Positions 8,978 through 18,177 of a stretch of 64,000 nt of DNA are shown piece by piece. Both the position numbers and the translations under genes were made by a program. Each line of letters opens with the position of its first letter. Positions within the stretch are counted from its first letter, which is position 1. The notes under the pieces were generated by a model. It saw only the letters and a program-made list of their open reading frames with translations. It was not told the origin of the DNA and made no database searches. Source of the DNA: Pseudomonas sp. TCU-HL1 (GTDB taxonomy: Bacteria > Pseudomonadota > Gammaproteobacteria > Pseudomonadales > Pseudomonadaceae); contig NZ_CP015992.1 of the NCBI RefSeq assembly GCF_001708505.1, positions 4,278,001 to 4,342,000 on the forward strand, written 5' to 3'.

Positions 8978-11900
8978 GTTGGCGTTGGCCGCCACCACCA
9001 CGGAGGGTTCCGAGAACACGGTTTCCGGCACGCCACGCTGGTCCTGGTAGACGGACTTGACCCGGATCCTCAGTCCGTCAAGATCAGCCGTCACCGTGAA
9101 GTTGGGTCCTGTGGCCGTCTCGTCACCTAGCCCGGTGGCGATGATGATGTCCTCGAACACGCCCGAATCGGCAATCGATTCAAATTGCCAGACGAACTGG
9201 ACGTTGCCGGGAATGGCGCCACCGGTGTTGGTATTGTCGGGGTCGATGAGGTCGGCGAGCGAAACGCTCAGGACCTGTCCGACCGCCGGGGTGGTATCAC
9301 TGAGCCTCGGCGCCCCCACAGGACCACTGTTGAGTGCGGACAGCGGACCGGTCAGGTCGACCACCAGGTCGGAGAACTGCAGCCGCTCGATGCCCGTCAG
9401 CCGGTCGATACCGTCGATACCGACACCGATGATGTCGCCGGTCGCGGCATCCAGCAGGTTATGGGTGACGGTAGTCACGCCATTGGCACCGGTCTCGATG
9501 GTGTACTCGAAGAAGCTGCCCGAGAACACGGCCGTGTCGAAGTTGAACGCGTTGCTGCCGTCGAGGATCTCGCGAACGATGGTGAGCTGCCCGGGGTTGA
9601 TGGTGCCGGCGAACACGGCGTCCTGCAGCGTCAATGTCGCCGGGGTGCTCGCCAGGGCCCCGGATTTGTTCTTCAGTACACCGTTCATGCTGTCGGCGCT
9701 GGCGATCTCGACGTTCGGATTGCCGGGATCGCGGACGCTTATGCGCACGTTCAGCCACTTGTCGCCATCGATCAGGTCATCGCCACCACGCCCTTCGATG
9801 ATGTCGCTGCCGTCGCCGCCGAGAATGATGTTGCCAGCATTGAAGGAGGTCACCCCGACGCCGAGGAATTCCTGGAGACCATCGATCAGGCCGATGTTGG
9901 TCAGCGTGCTGCCAGTGGCGCCCGAGTTGGCGATGATCGCTGCGTTGGCATCATCGCCCTTCAGGACGTCGCTGAGTGCAGAGCCGGAAACCCCTTCCAC
10001 CGACTCGAACCGGGCCAGGGTCGATGCGGTGGACGGCGGTATCGGCACTTCATTGAAGGCCCGCAGGTTCAGGTCGACGTTTGCCCCGTTGTCGTTCTTG
10101 AACACGGCCCAGTCGAAGCCCGAGGCGCCGATGTAACGATCCACCGGGCCGCCATTGCCGAGCATGATGTCATCGCCACCCTCGCCCAGCATCCGGTCGA
10201 TGGTGCCTTCGCCGAGGAACACGTCGTTGCCCACGATCGAGTCCAGGCCACGAACGTCGAAGTTCTCTCCAGCACTGCCGTCGGCCATGCCGGCCTCGAT
10301 CCAGTCATCACCTTCGTTGCCGAACACCATCTCGGCCGCCCGGGAACCCCGGATGAAGTCGTTGCCTGTACCGCCGAAGCTCTCCGCCTCATCCGCGCTA
10401 TTGACGATGAAGTCATTGCCGAAGCCGCCGATTATCAGGTCGATGCCATTGCCGCCATGGATGGCATCGTTGCCGTCCCCCCCCTGGAGGTTATCGTCAC
10501 CGCCCTTGTCGGTGATGATGTCGTCACCGGCACCACCGAAGATCATGTCGACGCCATCGCCACCCTCTAGCCTGTCATTGCCAGCATCACCATGGAGGGT
10601 GTCGTCGCCAATGCTGGAAATGAGAATGTCGTTGCCGGCAGTCCCCCCCAGGACCACATGGTCCTCTCCGGTGTAGCGCAGGTAGTTGGTATCGGCCCCC
10701 GGGGTTGCCGGGTTGTTGCGGATCACCAGCGGAAGCAGCGCACTGCCGCCTAGCGGGTCGGAATTGTTGGCCCTGCCATCGATGCCGAGCACATCATCGG
10801 CGGTTCCCTGCAAGCCATCCGCGCCAGCCTCGTTCAGGCCGGTGAACTGCTTGCTCTGATCCACCTCGAGGGTGAAGGCCGGAGTCGAGAACACATCACC
10901 CGGCAGGTGAGTGGCATCGGTGTTGGCCATGATCAGCTTGGCGAACGAGTTGTTCTCCAGTTCCGTCAGGAAGTTCAGGCCCGCCGTACGCTCCAGATAG
11001 TAGAAGCGGTCGCCGTTCTGCAGCTTCTCCATCTGGTTCTCGAACACGAAGTTGAAGGTGGAACCGAGCAGACCGCCAAAGGGCATCTGCCTTTCAGCAA
11101 GTCCACCAACCCAGAGGTCGATGTCATTGACGCCCGTGGTAGCCGCAGGGCCGTTCAGGAAGTCGAGCCGGTCGGCAGCCACCAGCCCGTCGCCATCCTG
11201 GTCGGTGCCGAAGACCAGTTCCATGGCCGCAAGGCGCTTGTCGGCCAGCGTTGTCGCGGCGGTAATGGTCGCGTGAGTACCGTAGGCCGCGATGAAGTTG
11301 ATGATCGACGACTCGTGCTTCAGGTTCATCGCGAAATCCACCCAGCTCGAGTACGGCTTGAGCTGGGTGTCGCCGGTGGCGTTGTAGAACTGCTGGCGCG
11401 CCGCATTGAGGGTCGGCACCCCGGTGTCACGGCCCCGGGTGATGTTGATGGCAGCCAAGTCGAGCGGCAGGCCCAGCAGGTTGTTGCGCAGCGCCTCGGT
11501 GACGAACTCGTCGATCTCGTTGCCCTGCTGGCGGGTCACCCCGCGCACGATGGCACCGGCGGCCTGCTCGGCCGAGACGGTCGTGCCTCCGAGCTGGTCG
11601 AACGCCAGCGGGTTGAGGAAGCTCGCCACCAGGCCCATTTCACTGGAGGCGAAGTTGGGGTCGAGTCGGTCGACGGTTTCCACCAGCATCGAGTGGCCGA
11701 AGCGATACACGGCATGGGCGAACTCGGCGACGATCGCCGGGTCGATGGTCGTGTCGTAGCCCTGCCCTTCGCCCAGGAACACATCCACCTGAGGCTGGAC
11801 CTTGCGGGCGAACTCCTCGAACACCAGGTGCTGGTATTGCATCTCGGTACCGAAACGCGCCGCCTGGAACAGGCGCTCGCCGTTCCACGAGCCGTCAGGC

Positions 11901-14900
11901 AGCTGCCATTGAGCGATGAAGTTCGGATCGTTGCTGGCCAGCACGACGTCCTTGATGTGCTCGACCAGGCGATTGTGCTCAGCATGGAACACATGGTGAA
12001 CGGCGGTCAGGGCGATGTTCTCGTTGACCCGGCCGTCACCGGCCATGAAGTGCTCGCCCAGCAGTTCGTCATCGTAGGTGCCAGCAATGCCGTCATCGAC
12101 ACCGGCCTGGTCATCGGCATCCGCCGTGAGCGGGGCACCGAAGGCGCTGAACGGGTTGGCGCTGTGGGCGATGTCGGCGAGGAACATATGACCGGTGCGC
12201 AGCGCGCCGACATCCAGCGGGCTGATGGGCGCGGCCGGGTTGCCTTCCACGAGCAGGTCATCCTCCGTCTGGGCAATTCCATCCGGGCCGAGGCCGACCA
12301 CGAGTTGGGCAAAGCCAGTCGGCCCCGGGACGAACTTCCCGTAGGCATCGACACGCACCACGGGCACATTCACGGCGTCATAGTCGCTGAGCTCGATACC
12401 CAGCAGATCGCGCGCCTGGGCCTTGACCACGGCCCAGGTGGCCATGCCGCCAAGCTCCACGTCGTCCGTTGTGCCGAACTTGCCATCGATCCCCAGGTCC
12501 CGATTGGTGATCAGTTCGCCAGTGGCCACCGGCTTGCCGGCGGCGTTCAGCTCATAGGCCCGCAGGAATACCTGGTGCGACGGGTTCGAGGTGTAGGTCT
12601 GGTTCTGGTCGACGAAGGGTGTGGTCTGGTTAGTGCCAGTCGGAGTGGCACGGGTCAGCAGCATGAACTGCTGGGCCGGGTTGGTCAGCTCGTCGCCCGT
12701 GTTGGCGATGCCATCGGCACCGTGGGTGATCAGCGGATCGTCCGCCTGCAGCGGAACGAAGACCGTGCCGTTCCCACCCTTTGCCACCAGGTCAAGACCG
12801 TGGTCGAAGAACTGGCCGAAGAAGGTGAACCAGGCGTTGAATGGCGCCGACAAGCCTTCGTCCGGGGTGGTGTTGGGGTTGCCCAGGGTCTGGCCGCGTG
12901 GAATCACGACACCATTGAGGTCGAGGATGATCGGCGTGCCATCGGCATTCACGGCCGGCAGGCCAGTGACCGGGTCCAGCACCTGGGTACCCAGCCCCGC
13001 ATCAAGGAAGGCCTGCACCGCCGCAGGGTTGGTGATGGTCTGGTCGACGATCAGGTTGGAGATGGTTCGTGGATCGGAGTCCACCACATTCCCGGCGGTG
13101 GCGTAGTCGGTATTGGTGACGCCATTGAAGCCGGCGCCTTCGTCGCCCTCATTGCGAAACACCGGCGGTACCAGGTTCGGGAAGGGCTGGTCGGCCGCTC
13201 CGAAGTTGGTCTGACCCGGAACCAGGTTGTTGAAGGTCCCATCGACCGTCCGCATACCAAATGGCAGCCGCGAGTTCGGAATCAGCGACAGCAGCTCCTG
13301 CGAGGGCGCGCCATAGGCGCCGGAATGCGCTTCCGAGATCAGGATCTGGTCGAGGATGAACTGCAGGTCGCCACGAATCAGATGGATGCCTTCGCTGGTG
13401 GTTGCCGACTCGGTCGGTACCACGGGCGTGGTTGGGGCTGGCGCGGCTACCACCGGACCGGTGGGCGCGGAGAACACGGTCTCCAGTACACCATTCTGGT
13501 CCTGGTAGACCCCCCGGACCCGCAGGACCAGGCCATCAAGATCCGGCGTGACCCGGAAGCTGTTGCCATGAATCAGTGCTGGGCGGGCACCGTCGATGCC
13601 GACGATGTCCTGGAAAACGCCCGAATTGGGGGCGGTCTCCACCTGCCAGTAGAAGCTGACCGGACCGGTGAGGGTGCCAAGGGCGTTGGTAGGGCTGACA
13701 TTGTCGCCATCGGTGATCCCTGCGGCCGATGCGACCAGCACGCCGGGAGCGGACGCAGTAATGGTCAAGGTGCCTACCGGGCCACTGTTGGCAGGAACGT
13801 TGTCAAGGATGACCACGCCTGTCTGCTCTTCGGGCACGGCACTCAGCGGGTTGGGCGCGAACTGCAAGCGCTCGACATTGACCACCCGGTCGATACCGTC
13901 GGCACCAAGAACGGGGTTCCCAAGCCCGTCAAGAATGATGACCCCATTGGCATCACGCGTGATGTGGGTGACAGTGGTGACGCTATTCGCGGCTGTCTCA
14001 ATGAGGTAATTGGCGCGGAAATCGGAGAACATCGCCGTATCGAAACCGTCAGCCGCCGTGAGGATTTCCCGAGCAATACTCAACTGGCTGGGCGTGATTT
14101 CGCCCGAGAGCATATAGGGCACCAGCTCGGTCATGCTGTCGACCGAAGTGATGGTCGGATGGCCAGTCACTGCGATCCGCACGTTCAACCAACGGTCGCC
14201 GTCGATCAGGTCGTTGCCGCCACGACCCTCGATGATGTCGCTGCCACCGCCGCCAAGGAGGATGTTGCCCTCGCCAAACGACGTCACCACCGGTACTGCA
14301 GCCGTGCCCAGCATCTGATTGAGGAAGTCCTGAAGATTGGCAACCAGGCCAATGCCGACGGCATTCAGGGCGCTGTTCTGCGGACCCTCGACATTGATCT
14401 CCGCCGCGTCGGCATCGTCACCACGCAGGATGTCGCCCTGCGCCGATCCCGACAGGCCTTCCACCTGGGCGAACCGGTCTAGGATGCCCTGGTTGGAGGG
14501 TGCGACCGGAGGCTCGATGAAGTCGTTGACGTTCAGGTCAACGGCAACCCCCAACTGGTCGTTCTTGTAGTTCGCCCAGTCGAAGCCACCGCCGCCGTTG
14601 AAGTGATCCTCGGCATCGGACATGACCATGATGTCGTCGCCGCCCTCGCCATCCACCTCGTCAAATCCGCCGCCGGTGATGAAGACGTCGTGGCCGATCA
14701 CCGTGCCGGCTTCCTGCGGATCGAAGTTGTCACCGCCGGCACCGTCCGAGGTGCCGATCTCGATCCAGTCGTCACCCTCGTTGCCGAAGGTCGGCAGGTT
14801 CATCTGAGCGCCGAGGATGAAGTCGTTGCCCTGGCCGCCGAAGGTTTCGGAAACGTCTTCGCCGGTGATGATGAAGTCGCTGCCATCCCCGCCCAGGATC

Positions 14901-17758
14901 AGGTTGAAGCCGTTGCCGCCGGAAATCACATCGTCCCCGGCATTGCCCTTGAGGACGTCGTCCCCGCCCAGGTCGGTGATGATGTCGTTGCCGTCGCCGC
15001 CTTCGATGTTGTCGACGCCATCGCCGCCCTCCAGCCGGTCATCGCCGCCATCGCCCCAGAGGGTGTCGTCGCCGATGCTGGAGATGATGGTGTCGTTGTC
15101 CGCGGTGCCGCCCAATACCACATGGTCTACGCCGGTGTAGCGCAGGTAGTTGGCATCAGGCCCGGCGGTTCCAGGGTCGTCACGGAGCACCAGGGGAGTC
15201 AGGATGCCGCCCCCCTCCGGATCGGCACGCCCGTCAACGCCCAGGCCGGTATGTTGCAGGGCCTGGGTGACCTCCAGGGTGAACGCGGGGGTCGAGAAGA
15301 CATCCGCCGGCAGGTGCGTGGCATCGGTGTTAAGCATCACCAGCTTGGCGAATGAGTTGTTCTCCATCTCGGTGAGGAAGTTGAGACCGGCCAGGCGCGC
15401 CAGGTAGTAGAAGCGGTCGCCATTCTGCAGGGCCTCCATCTGGGTCTCGAAGACGAAGTTGAAGGTCGAGCCAAGCAGGCCACCAAAAGGCATCTGCTTC
15501 TCGGCCAGGCCGCCGACCCAGAGGTCGACATTGTTCAGGCCGGACTCCCGGGTGGCCCAGGTACCGGTGCTGCTGAGGAAGTCGAGCCGATCCGCCGGCG
15601 CACCGGTGCCGCCCAGGACCAGGGCGGCCGCGGCCGCCCGTTTGGCGGCGAGGGTTGTCGCGCCGGTGATGCTGGCGTGGGTGCCATAGGCGGCAATAAA
15701 GTTCACCAGAGATTCCGCGTGCTTCAGGTTGCCCATGAAGTCCACCCAGCTCACGTACGGTTTGAGCTGGCTATCGCTGGTCATTTCGTAGAACTCGCTG
15801 CGCGCCGCATTCAGCGAGGGAATCCCTGCGTCACGCCCCCGCGTCAGGTTGATGGTAGCGAGGTCCAACGGCAAACCGAGCAGATTGTTGCGCAAGGCGC
15901 CGGTGACGAATTCATCGATTTCGTTGCCTTGCTGGCGGGTCACCCCGCGCACGATGGCACCAGCCGCTTCTTCCGGGGTCGGCCCGCTGCTGGCGAACGC
16001 AAGCGGGTTGAGGAAGGCCTCGATCAGGCCCAGTTCGCTGGAGGCGAAGCTGGGGTCAAGGCGGTCCACCGTCTCCAGCAGCATCGAGTGACCGAAGCGA
16101 TAAACCGTATGGGCGAATTCGGCGACTATCGCCGGATTGATGGTGGCGTCAAAGCCGTCCGGCGCCAGGAACGCGTCGACCGCGGGCTGGACCTTGCGCG
16201 CGAACTCCTCGAATACCAGGTGCTGGTACTGCATCTCGGTACCGAACTTGGCGGCCTGGAACAGGCGCTCGCCGTTCCAGACCAGCGTGCTGGTGTCGGC
16301 CGGAACACTTACGACGGGAATGGCCAGCCACTGATTGAGGAAGGCCACGTCGCCGGCGGCGGCGGCGTCCAGGGCCACCTGCTTCGTACGATCGACCAGG
16401 CGGTTGTGCTCGGCGTGGAACACGTGGTGTACGGACGTCAGACCGATGTTCTCGTTCACCCGGCCATCGCCCGCCATGAAGTGCGCGTCAAGCAACTCGT
16501 TGTCATAGGTGCCGGCTTCGCCCAACCCCAGCGCGCTGTCGGTATCGGCATCCAGCCTCGCCCCGGTCTGCGCGTTGAACGGGTTGGCGACATGCGCGAT
16601 ATCGTCCAGGAAGGCGTGGCCGGTGCGTACCGCATTGACCAGGCTGATGCCACGACCGCCATTGGCTGTCGGGTCGCCTTCGACCAGGAAGGTGCCACCT
16701 GCTCCATCGCTCATCACCACCTGCGGGAAACCGTTAGGCCCGGGTATGAAATTGCCATAGGCATCGGTCGCCAGGAGCGGCACGCCGACCACATCCGCAT
16801 CGGTCAGTTGGATACCCAGCAGGTCACGGGCCTGGGCCTTGACCACTGCCCAGGTGGCCATGCCGCCGAGGACCGCGTCGTCGGCGGTACCGAACTCGCC
16901 GTCCGCGCCGAGGTTGCGATTCACGATGAGCCCGCCGGTCGAAACCGGATCGCCATTCGCGTTCAACGCATAGGCCCGCAGGAACACCTGGTGCGACGGA
17001 TGCGAGCTGTAGGTTTGGTTCTGGTCGACAAAGGGAGATGTGGTGTTGGTGTGCTCGCGGATGTCGTCACTGGTGCCGAGAATTCCATCCGCTCCCGGCT
17101 GATTCGTGGCGCGGGTCAGCACCATGAAGTTGGTCTGGCCTCCGGGCACGTACAACGGATCATCCGGCTGCAACGGAATGAACACGGTGCCGCTGCCCCC
17201 CTTGGTCACCAGGTCCAGGCCATGGTCGAAGAACTGGCCGAAGAAGGTGAACCAGGCGTTGAACGGCGCCGACAACCCCTCGTCCGGTGTGGTGTTGGGA
17301 ATCGTCAAGGGGGTATTCGGCCCGATGGGCGCACCATCCAGATCCAGCAACGTGCCATCGGGAGCCAGGGTGCCATGGCCCGCATCGACGAACGCCTGCA
17401 CTGCCGCCGGATTGCTGATGGTCTGGTCGACGATCAGGTTGCTGATCATTCGCGCCTGGGCATCGAACACGGTTCCACTGAACTGCTGATAGGAGGTGAG
17501 TTGCGTGCCGGGAACGAATGGATTGTCGCCCGCGCCCCTGAAGAACGGGTCAAGCAGGCGCGGAAACAGGATATCGGCGGACCCGAACCCTTCCTGTCCC
17601 GGAACGACGTTGTTGAAGGTTCCGTCGAGTGTACGGAGGCCGAATGGGACGAACGAGTTGGGCAGCAGGTCGCTGAGTCGCTGACCCGATGCATGGGCTT
17701 CAGCGATCAGGATCTGCTGAAGAATGAATTCAAGGTCAGACTTGATGAAGTTGGCCAT
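6251..17758 (-). CDS. Giant secreted double heme peroxidase with RTX repeats, paralogue 1 (MopA-like)
   Basis: A 3835-residue protein. Peroxidase domain 1 (~1-880): distal motif GQFFDHG with Q175, D178, H179; Ca loop FVDQNQTY (~243-250); GDGRVNENI with R433 and E436; proximal H557 in YRFGHSML; and TRGRD near 640. RTX nonapeptides follow (~885-1060), then an Ig-like spacer. Peroxidase domain 2 (~1455-2360) has the same motifs (distal His ~1653, proximal His ~2020). A second RTX block (~2375-2480), another Ig-like region, more than 30 RTX nonapeptides (~3030-3760) and a non-repetitive C-terminal end follow. There is no N-terminal signal peptide, so export by a type I ABC system through the C-terminus is expected; none is encoded nearby. 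Relatives include MopA, the animal-type heme peroxidase Mn(II) oxidase of Aurantimonas and P. putida GB-1. Mn oxidation here is inference. SD AGGAA precedes ATG 17758. Confidence 0.88.
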   Translation of the reverse strand: MANFIKSDLEFILQQILIAEAHASGQRLSDLLPNSFVPFGLRTLDGTFNNVVPGQEGFGSADILFPRLLDPFFRGAGDNPFVPGTQLTSYQQFSGTVFDAQARMISNLIVDQTISNPAAVQAFVDAGHGTLAPDGTLLDLDGAPIGPNTPLTIPNTTPDEGLSAPFNAWFTFFGQFFDHGLDLVTKGGSGTVFIPLQPDDPLYVPGGQTNFMVLTRATNQPGADGILGTSDDIREHTNTTSPFVDQNQTYSSHPSHQVFLRAYALNANGDPVSTGGLIVNRNLGADGEFGTADDAVLGGMATWAVVKAQARDLLGIQLTDADVVGVPLLATDAYGNFIPGPNGFPQVVMSDGAGGTFLVEGDPTANGGRGISLVNAVRTGHAFLDDIAHVANPFNAQTGARLDADTDSALGLGEAGTYDNELLDAHFMAGDGRVNENIGLTSVHHVFHAEHNRLVDRTKQVALDAAAAGDVAFLNQWLAIPVVSVPADTSTLVWNGERLFQAAKFGTEMQYQHLVFEEFARKVQPAVDAFLAPDGFDATINPAIVAEFAHTVYRFGHSMLLETVDRLDPSFASSELGLIEAFLNPLAFASSGPTPEEAAGAIVRGVTRQQGNEIDEFVTGALRNNLLGLPLDLATINLTRGRDAGIPSLNAARSEFYEMTSDSQLKPYVSWVDFMGNLKHAESLVNFIAAYGTHASITGATTLAAKRAAAAALVLGGTGAPADRLDFLSSTGTWATRESGLNNVDLWVGGLAEKQMPFGGLLGSTFNFVFETQMEALQNGDRFYYLARLAGLNFLTEMENNSFAKLVMLNTDATHLPADVFSTPAFTLEVTQALQHTGLGVDGRADPEGGGILTPLVLRDDPGTAGPDANYLRYTGVDHVVLGGTADNDTIISSIGDDTLWGDGGDDRLEGGDGVDNIEGGDGNDIITDLGGDDVLKGNAGDDVISGGNGFNLILGGDGSDFIITGEDVSETFGGQGNDFILGAQMNLPTFGNEGDDWIEIGTSDGAGGDNFDPQEAGTVIGHDVFITGGGFDEVDGEGGDDIMVMSDAEDHFNGGGGFDWANYKNDQLGVAVDLNVNDFIEPPVAPSNQGILDRFAQVEGLSGSAQGDILRGDDADAAEINVEGPQNSALNAVGIGLVANLQDFLNQMLGTAAVPVVTSFGEGNILLGGGGSDIIEGRGGNDLIDGDRWLNVRIAVTGHPTITSVDSMTELVPYMLSGEITPSQLSIAREILTAADGFDTAMFSDFRANYLIETAANSVTTVTHITRDANGVIILDGLGNPVLGADGIDRVVNVERLQFAPNPLSAVPEEQTGVVILDNVPANSGPVGTLTITASAPGVLVASAAGITDGDNVSPTNALGTLTGPVSFYWQVETAPNSGVFQDIVGIDGARPALIHGNSFRVTPDLDGLVLRVRGVYQDQNGVLETVFSAPTGPVVAAPAPTTPVVPTESATTSEGIHLIRGDLQFILDQILISEAHSGAYGAPSQELLSLIPNSRLPFGMRTVDGTFNNLVPGQTNFGAADQPFPNLVPPVFRNEGDEGAGFNGVTNTDYATAGNVVDSDPRTISNLIVDQTITNPAAVQAFLDAGLGTQVLDPVTGLPAVNADGTPIILDLNGVVIPRGQTLGNPNTTPDEGLSAPFNAWFTFFGQFFDHGLDLVAKGGNGTVFVPLQADDPLITHGADGIANTGDELTNPAQQFMLLTRATPTGTNQTTPFVDQNQTYTSNPSHQVFLRAYELNAAGKPVATGELITNRDLGIDGKFGTTDDVELGGMATWAVVKAQARDLLGIELSDYDAVNVPVVRVDAYGKFVPGPTGFAQLVVGLGPDGIAQTEDDLLVEGNPAAPISPLDVGALRTGHMFLADIAHSANPFSAFGAPLTADADDQAGVDDGIAGTYDDELLGEHFMAGDGRVNENIALTAVHHVFHAEHNRLVEHIKDVVLASNDPNFIAQWQLPDGSWNGERLFQAARFGTEMQYQHLVFEEFARKVQPQVDVFLGEGQGYDTTIDPAIVAEFAHAVYRFGHSMLVETVDRLDPNFASSEMGLVASFLNPLAFDQLGGTTVSAEQAAGAIVRGVTRQQGNEIDEFVTEALRNNLLGLPLDLAAINITRGRDTGVPTLNAARQQFYNATGDTQLKPYSSWVDFAMNLKHESSIINFIAAYGTHATITAATTLADKRLAAMELVFGTDQDGDGLVAADRLDFLNGPAATTGVNDIDLWVGGLAERQMPFGGLLGSTFNFVFENQMEKLQNGDRFYYLERTAGLNFLTELENNSFAKLIMANTDATHLPGDVFSTPAFTLEVDQSKQFTGLNEAGADGLQGTADDVLGIDGRANNSDPLGGSALLPLVIRNNPATPGADTNYLRYTGEDHVVLGGTAGNDILISSIGDDTLHGDAGNDRLEGGDGVDMIFGGAGDDIITDKGGDDNLQGGDGNDAIHGGNGIDLIIGGFGNDFIVNSADEAESFGGTGNDFIRGSRAAEMVFGNEGDDWIEAGMADGSAGENFDVRGLDSIVGNDVFLGEGTIDRMLGEGGDDIMLGNGGPVDRYIGASGFDWAVFKNDNGANVDLNLRAFNEVPIPPSTASTLARFESVEGVSGSALSDVLKGDDANAAIIANSGATGSTLTNIGLIDGLQEFLGVGVTSFNAGNIILGGDGSDIIEGRGGDDLIDGDKWLNVRISVRDPGNPNVEIASADSMNGVLKNKSGALASTPATLTLQDAVFAGTINPGQLTIVREILDGSNAFNFDTAVFSGSFFEYTIETGANGVTTVTHNLLDAATGDIIGVGIDGIDRLTGIERLQFSDLVVDLTGPLSALNSGPVGAPRLSDTTPAVGQVLSVSLADLIDPDNTNTGGAIPGNVQFVWQFESIADSGVFEDIIIATGLGDETATGPNFTVTADLDGLRIRVKSVYQDQRGVPETVFSEPSVVVAANANNNLPVGAVTLSDTTPTATHALSANIAFTDADGFDPLSVSYQWQADGINIDGATSASFTPIAPDHVGKHLRVLVSYTDALGNPELVISAASTVVGRVITGTPGVDVLDAADSTTAGADELFGLAGNDTLNGGAGPDRMTGGLGNDTYIVDNADDVAVELLNEGTDTVRTSLLNHGLGANVENLTFTGTGNFTGSGNGLNNVLTGGAGNDTLEGGAGNDSLIGGAGIDTATYASATAGVTVDLGIATAQATGGAGSDTLSGMENLVGSAFNDVFRGNVGTNVLTGGAGNDILSAGDGNDILDGGAGSDIMGGGIGNDVFLVDAGDTVAEGVGGGTDEVRTSLLNYQLLANFEILTFIGSGNYVGTGNGLDNTLRGDVGDDTLSGLGGNDRLFGGNGSDSLIGGVGNDLLDGGTGIDTMAGGVGNDIYVVNHLSDGVTELAGQGVDEVRTALGSYSMAAVANVENLTFSGTGNFSGTGNAQANVLAGGSGNDTLDGGAGNDTLVGGAGNDTYRVDTVGDNTVEGVNRGTDLVISTAASYTLLANVENGRLERAVGGTLQGNVLNNNLQGDIGNDLLRGLEGNDILGGLEGNDQLSGGDGDDTLQGGAGTDSLGGGIGNDRLDGGTGADLMNGSLGNDTYVVDDVADTVVEGVGGGTDLVQTSLASYTLNSNVNLENLTFIGSGPFSGTGNAQANVITGGSGDDSLFGGAGNDTLNGGDGADTLDGGLGNDRMVGGNGNDTYRVDSVADVIVETATGGLDTVLATSNYTLGANLESLSYVGIGNATLIGNDLGNALVGGVGNDSLSGGAGNDRLEGGAGNDSLDGGTGNDVFVFGAAGFGLDQIAAGFDADPLNGQDLLDISGLGITAATFVASVSIAAQGANTLVSIGTDSITLVGVASANVDQTDFILAT

Positions 17759-17959
17759 GGTGTTTTGTTCCTCAATCCGACAGCAATTAGTCAGGCTGAA
17801 TCACGCCCACGCGGGTGCGATTCCACGTTTCGTTGATGGAAAGCGATCAAGCCGGGCAAATCGCAGTCGCAGCCGAACCCGCCAAGCCTTAGAAGTGGCT
17901 CAGTTCCGACTGAATGGATTTGTCCCTGTCAGCACCGCACGCGAAGGCGGCGCCCCTGC

Positions 17960-18052
17960 TCAGGTGAGAGGCGGTCCGTGGAGGCGGACCCGGGTGGAGG
18001 TGCAGATCACGGGGCCATCCGGCCCACTACGCAAGATTGAAGCGATGCTCAT
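17960..18052 (-). CDS. Conserved small upstream ORF (30 aa) in the leader of peroxidase gene 1
   Basis: ATG 18052 (minus strand) follows AGGGAG with a 9-nt spacer and encodes 30 residues starting 'MSIAS' with 'GPV' in the middle and 'RLHGPPLT' at the end. The paralogous leader has an ORF of 29 residues with matching features: 'MS' start, 'PV' mid-protein and 'HGPP' near the end. The HGPP codons differ at third positions (GGA/GGT, CCT/CCG), suggesting selection on the peptide. In both leaders the stop lies exactly 201 nt before the giant ORF. Function is unknown: it could be a translational leader peptide or a small partner protein. No known family recognised. Confidence 0.5.
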   Translation of the reverse strand: MSIASILRSGPDGPVICTSTRVRLHGPPLT

Positions 18053-18058
18053 TGCGGT

Positions 18059-18070
18059 GTTCTCCCTAGC
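18059..18070 (-). promoter_or_regulatory. Conserved leader 12-mer with Shine-Dalgarno of the upstream ORF
   Basis: Transcript-sense GCTAGGGAGAAC. The identical 12-mer occurs at 30257-30268 in the leader of gene 2, and in both cases 78 nt separate it from the -10 hexamer. It supplies the AGGGAG ribosome-binding site of the 29-30-aa upstream ORF. Confidence 0.6.
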
Positions 18071-18148
18071 ACTCTTGTGGCGGTCTCCACAGCAGCGTCC
18101 CTCAACGTAACTGCGTGCCAAAAAACAGTCATGCTTGTACACACCCTG

Positions 18149-18177
18149 ACTAAAGCCCCGGCCCCACGCACTGTCAA
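18149..18177 (-). promoter_or_regulatory. Sigma-70-type promoter of peroxidase gene 1
   Basis: On the minus strand TTGACA (18177-18172), a 17-bp spacer and TTTAGT (18154-18149). The same hexamers with the same 17-bp spacing are found before the paralogue at 30347-30375. The predicted leader to ATG 17758 is about 385 nt. Confidence 0.72.

Noticed and set aside
7208..9130. Long open frame antisense to peroxidase gene 1 (also 10907-14482 and 15677-17836, and matching frames opposite gene 2).
   Set aside because: The translations are rich in repeated Val/Ala/Gln/Gly/His strings that mirror the RTX and peroxidase codons of the other strand. High GC and repeats keep the antisense frame open; no family resemblance or start signals.
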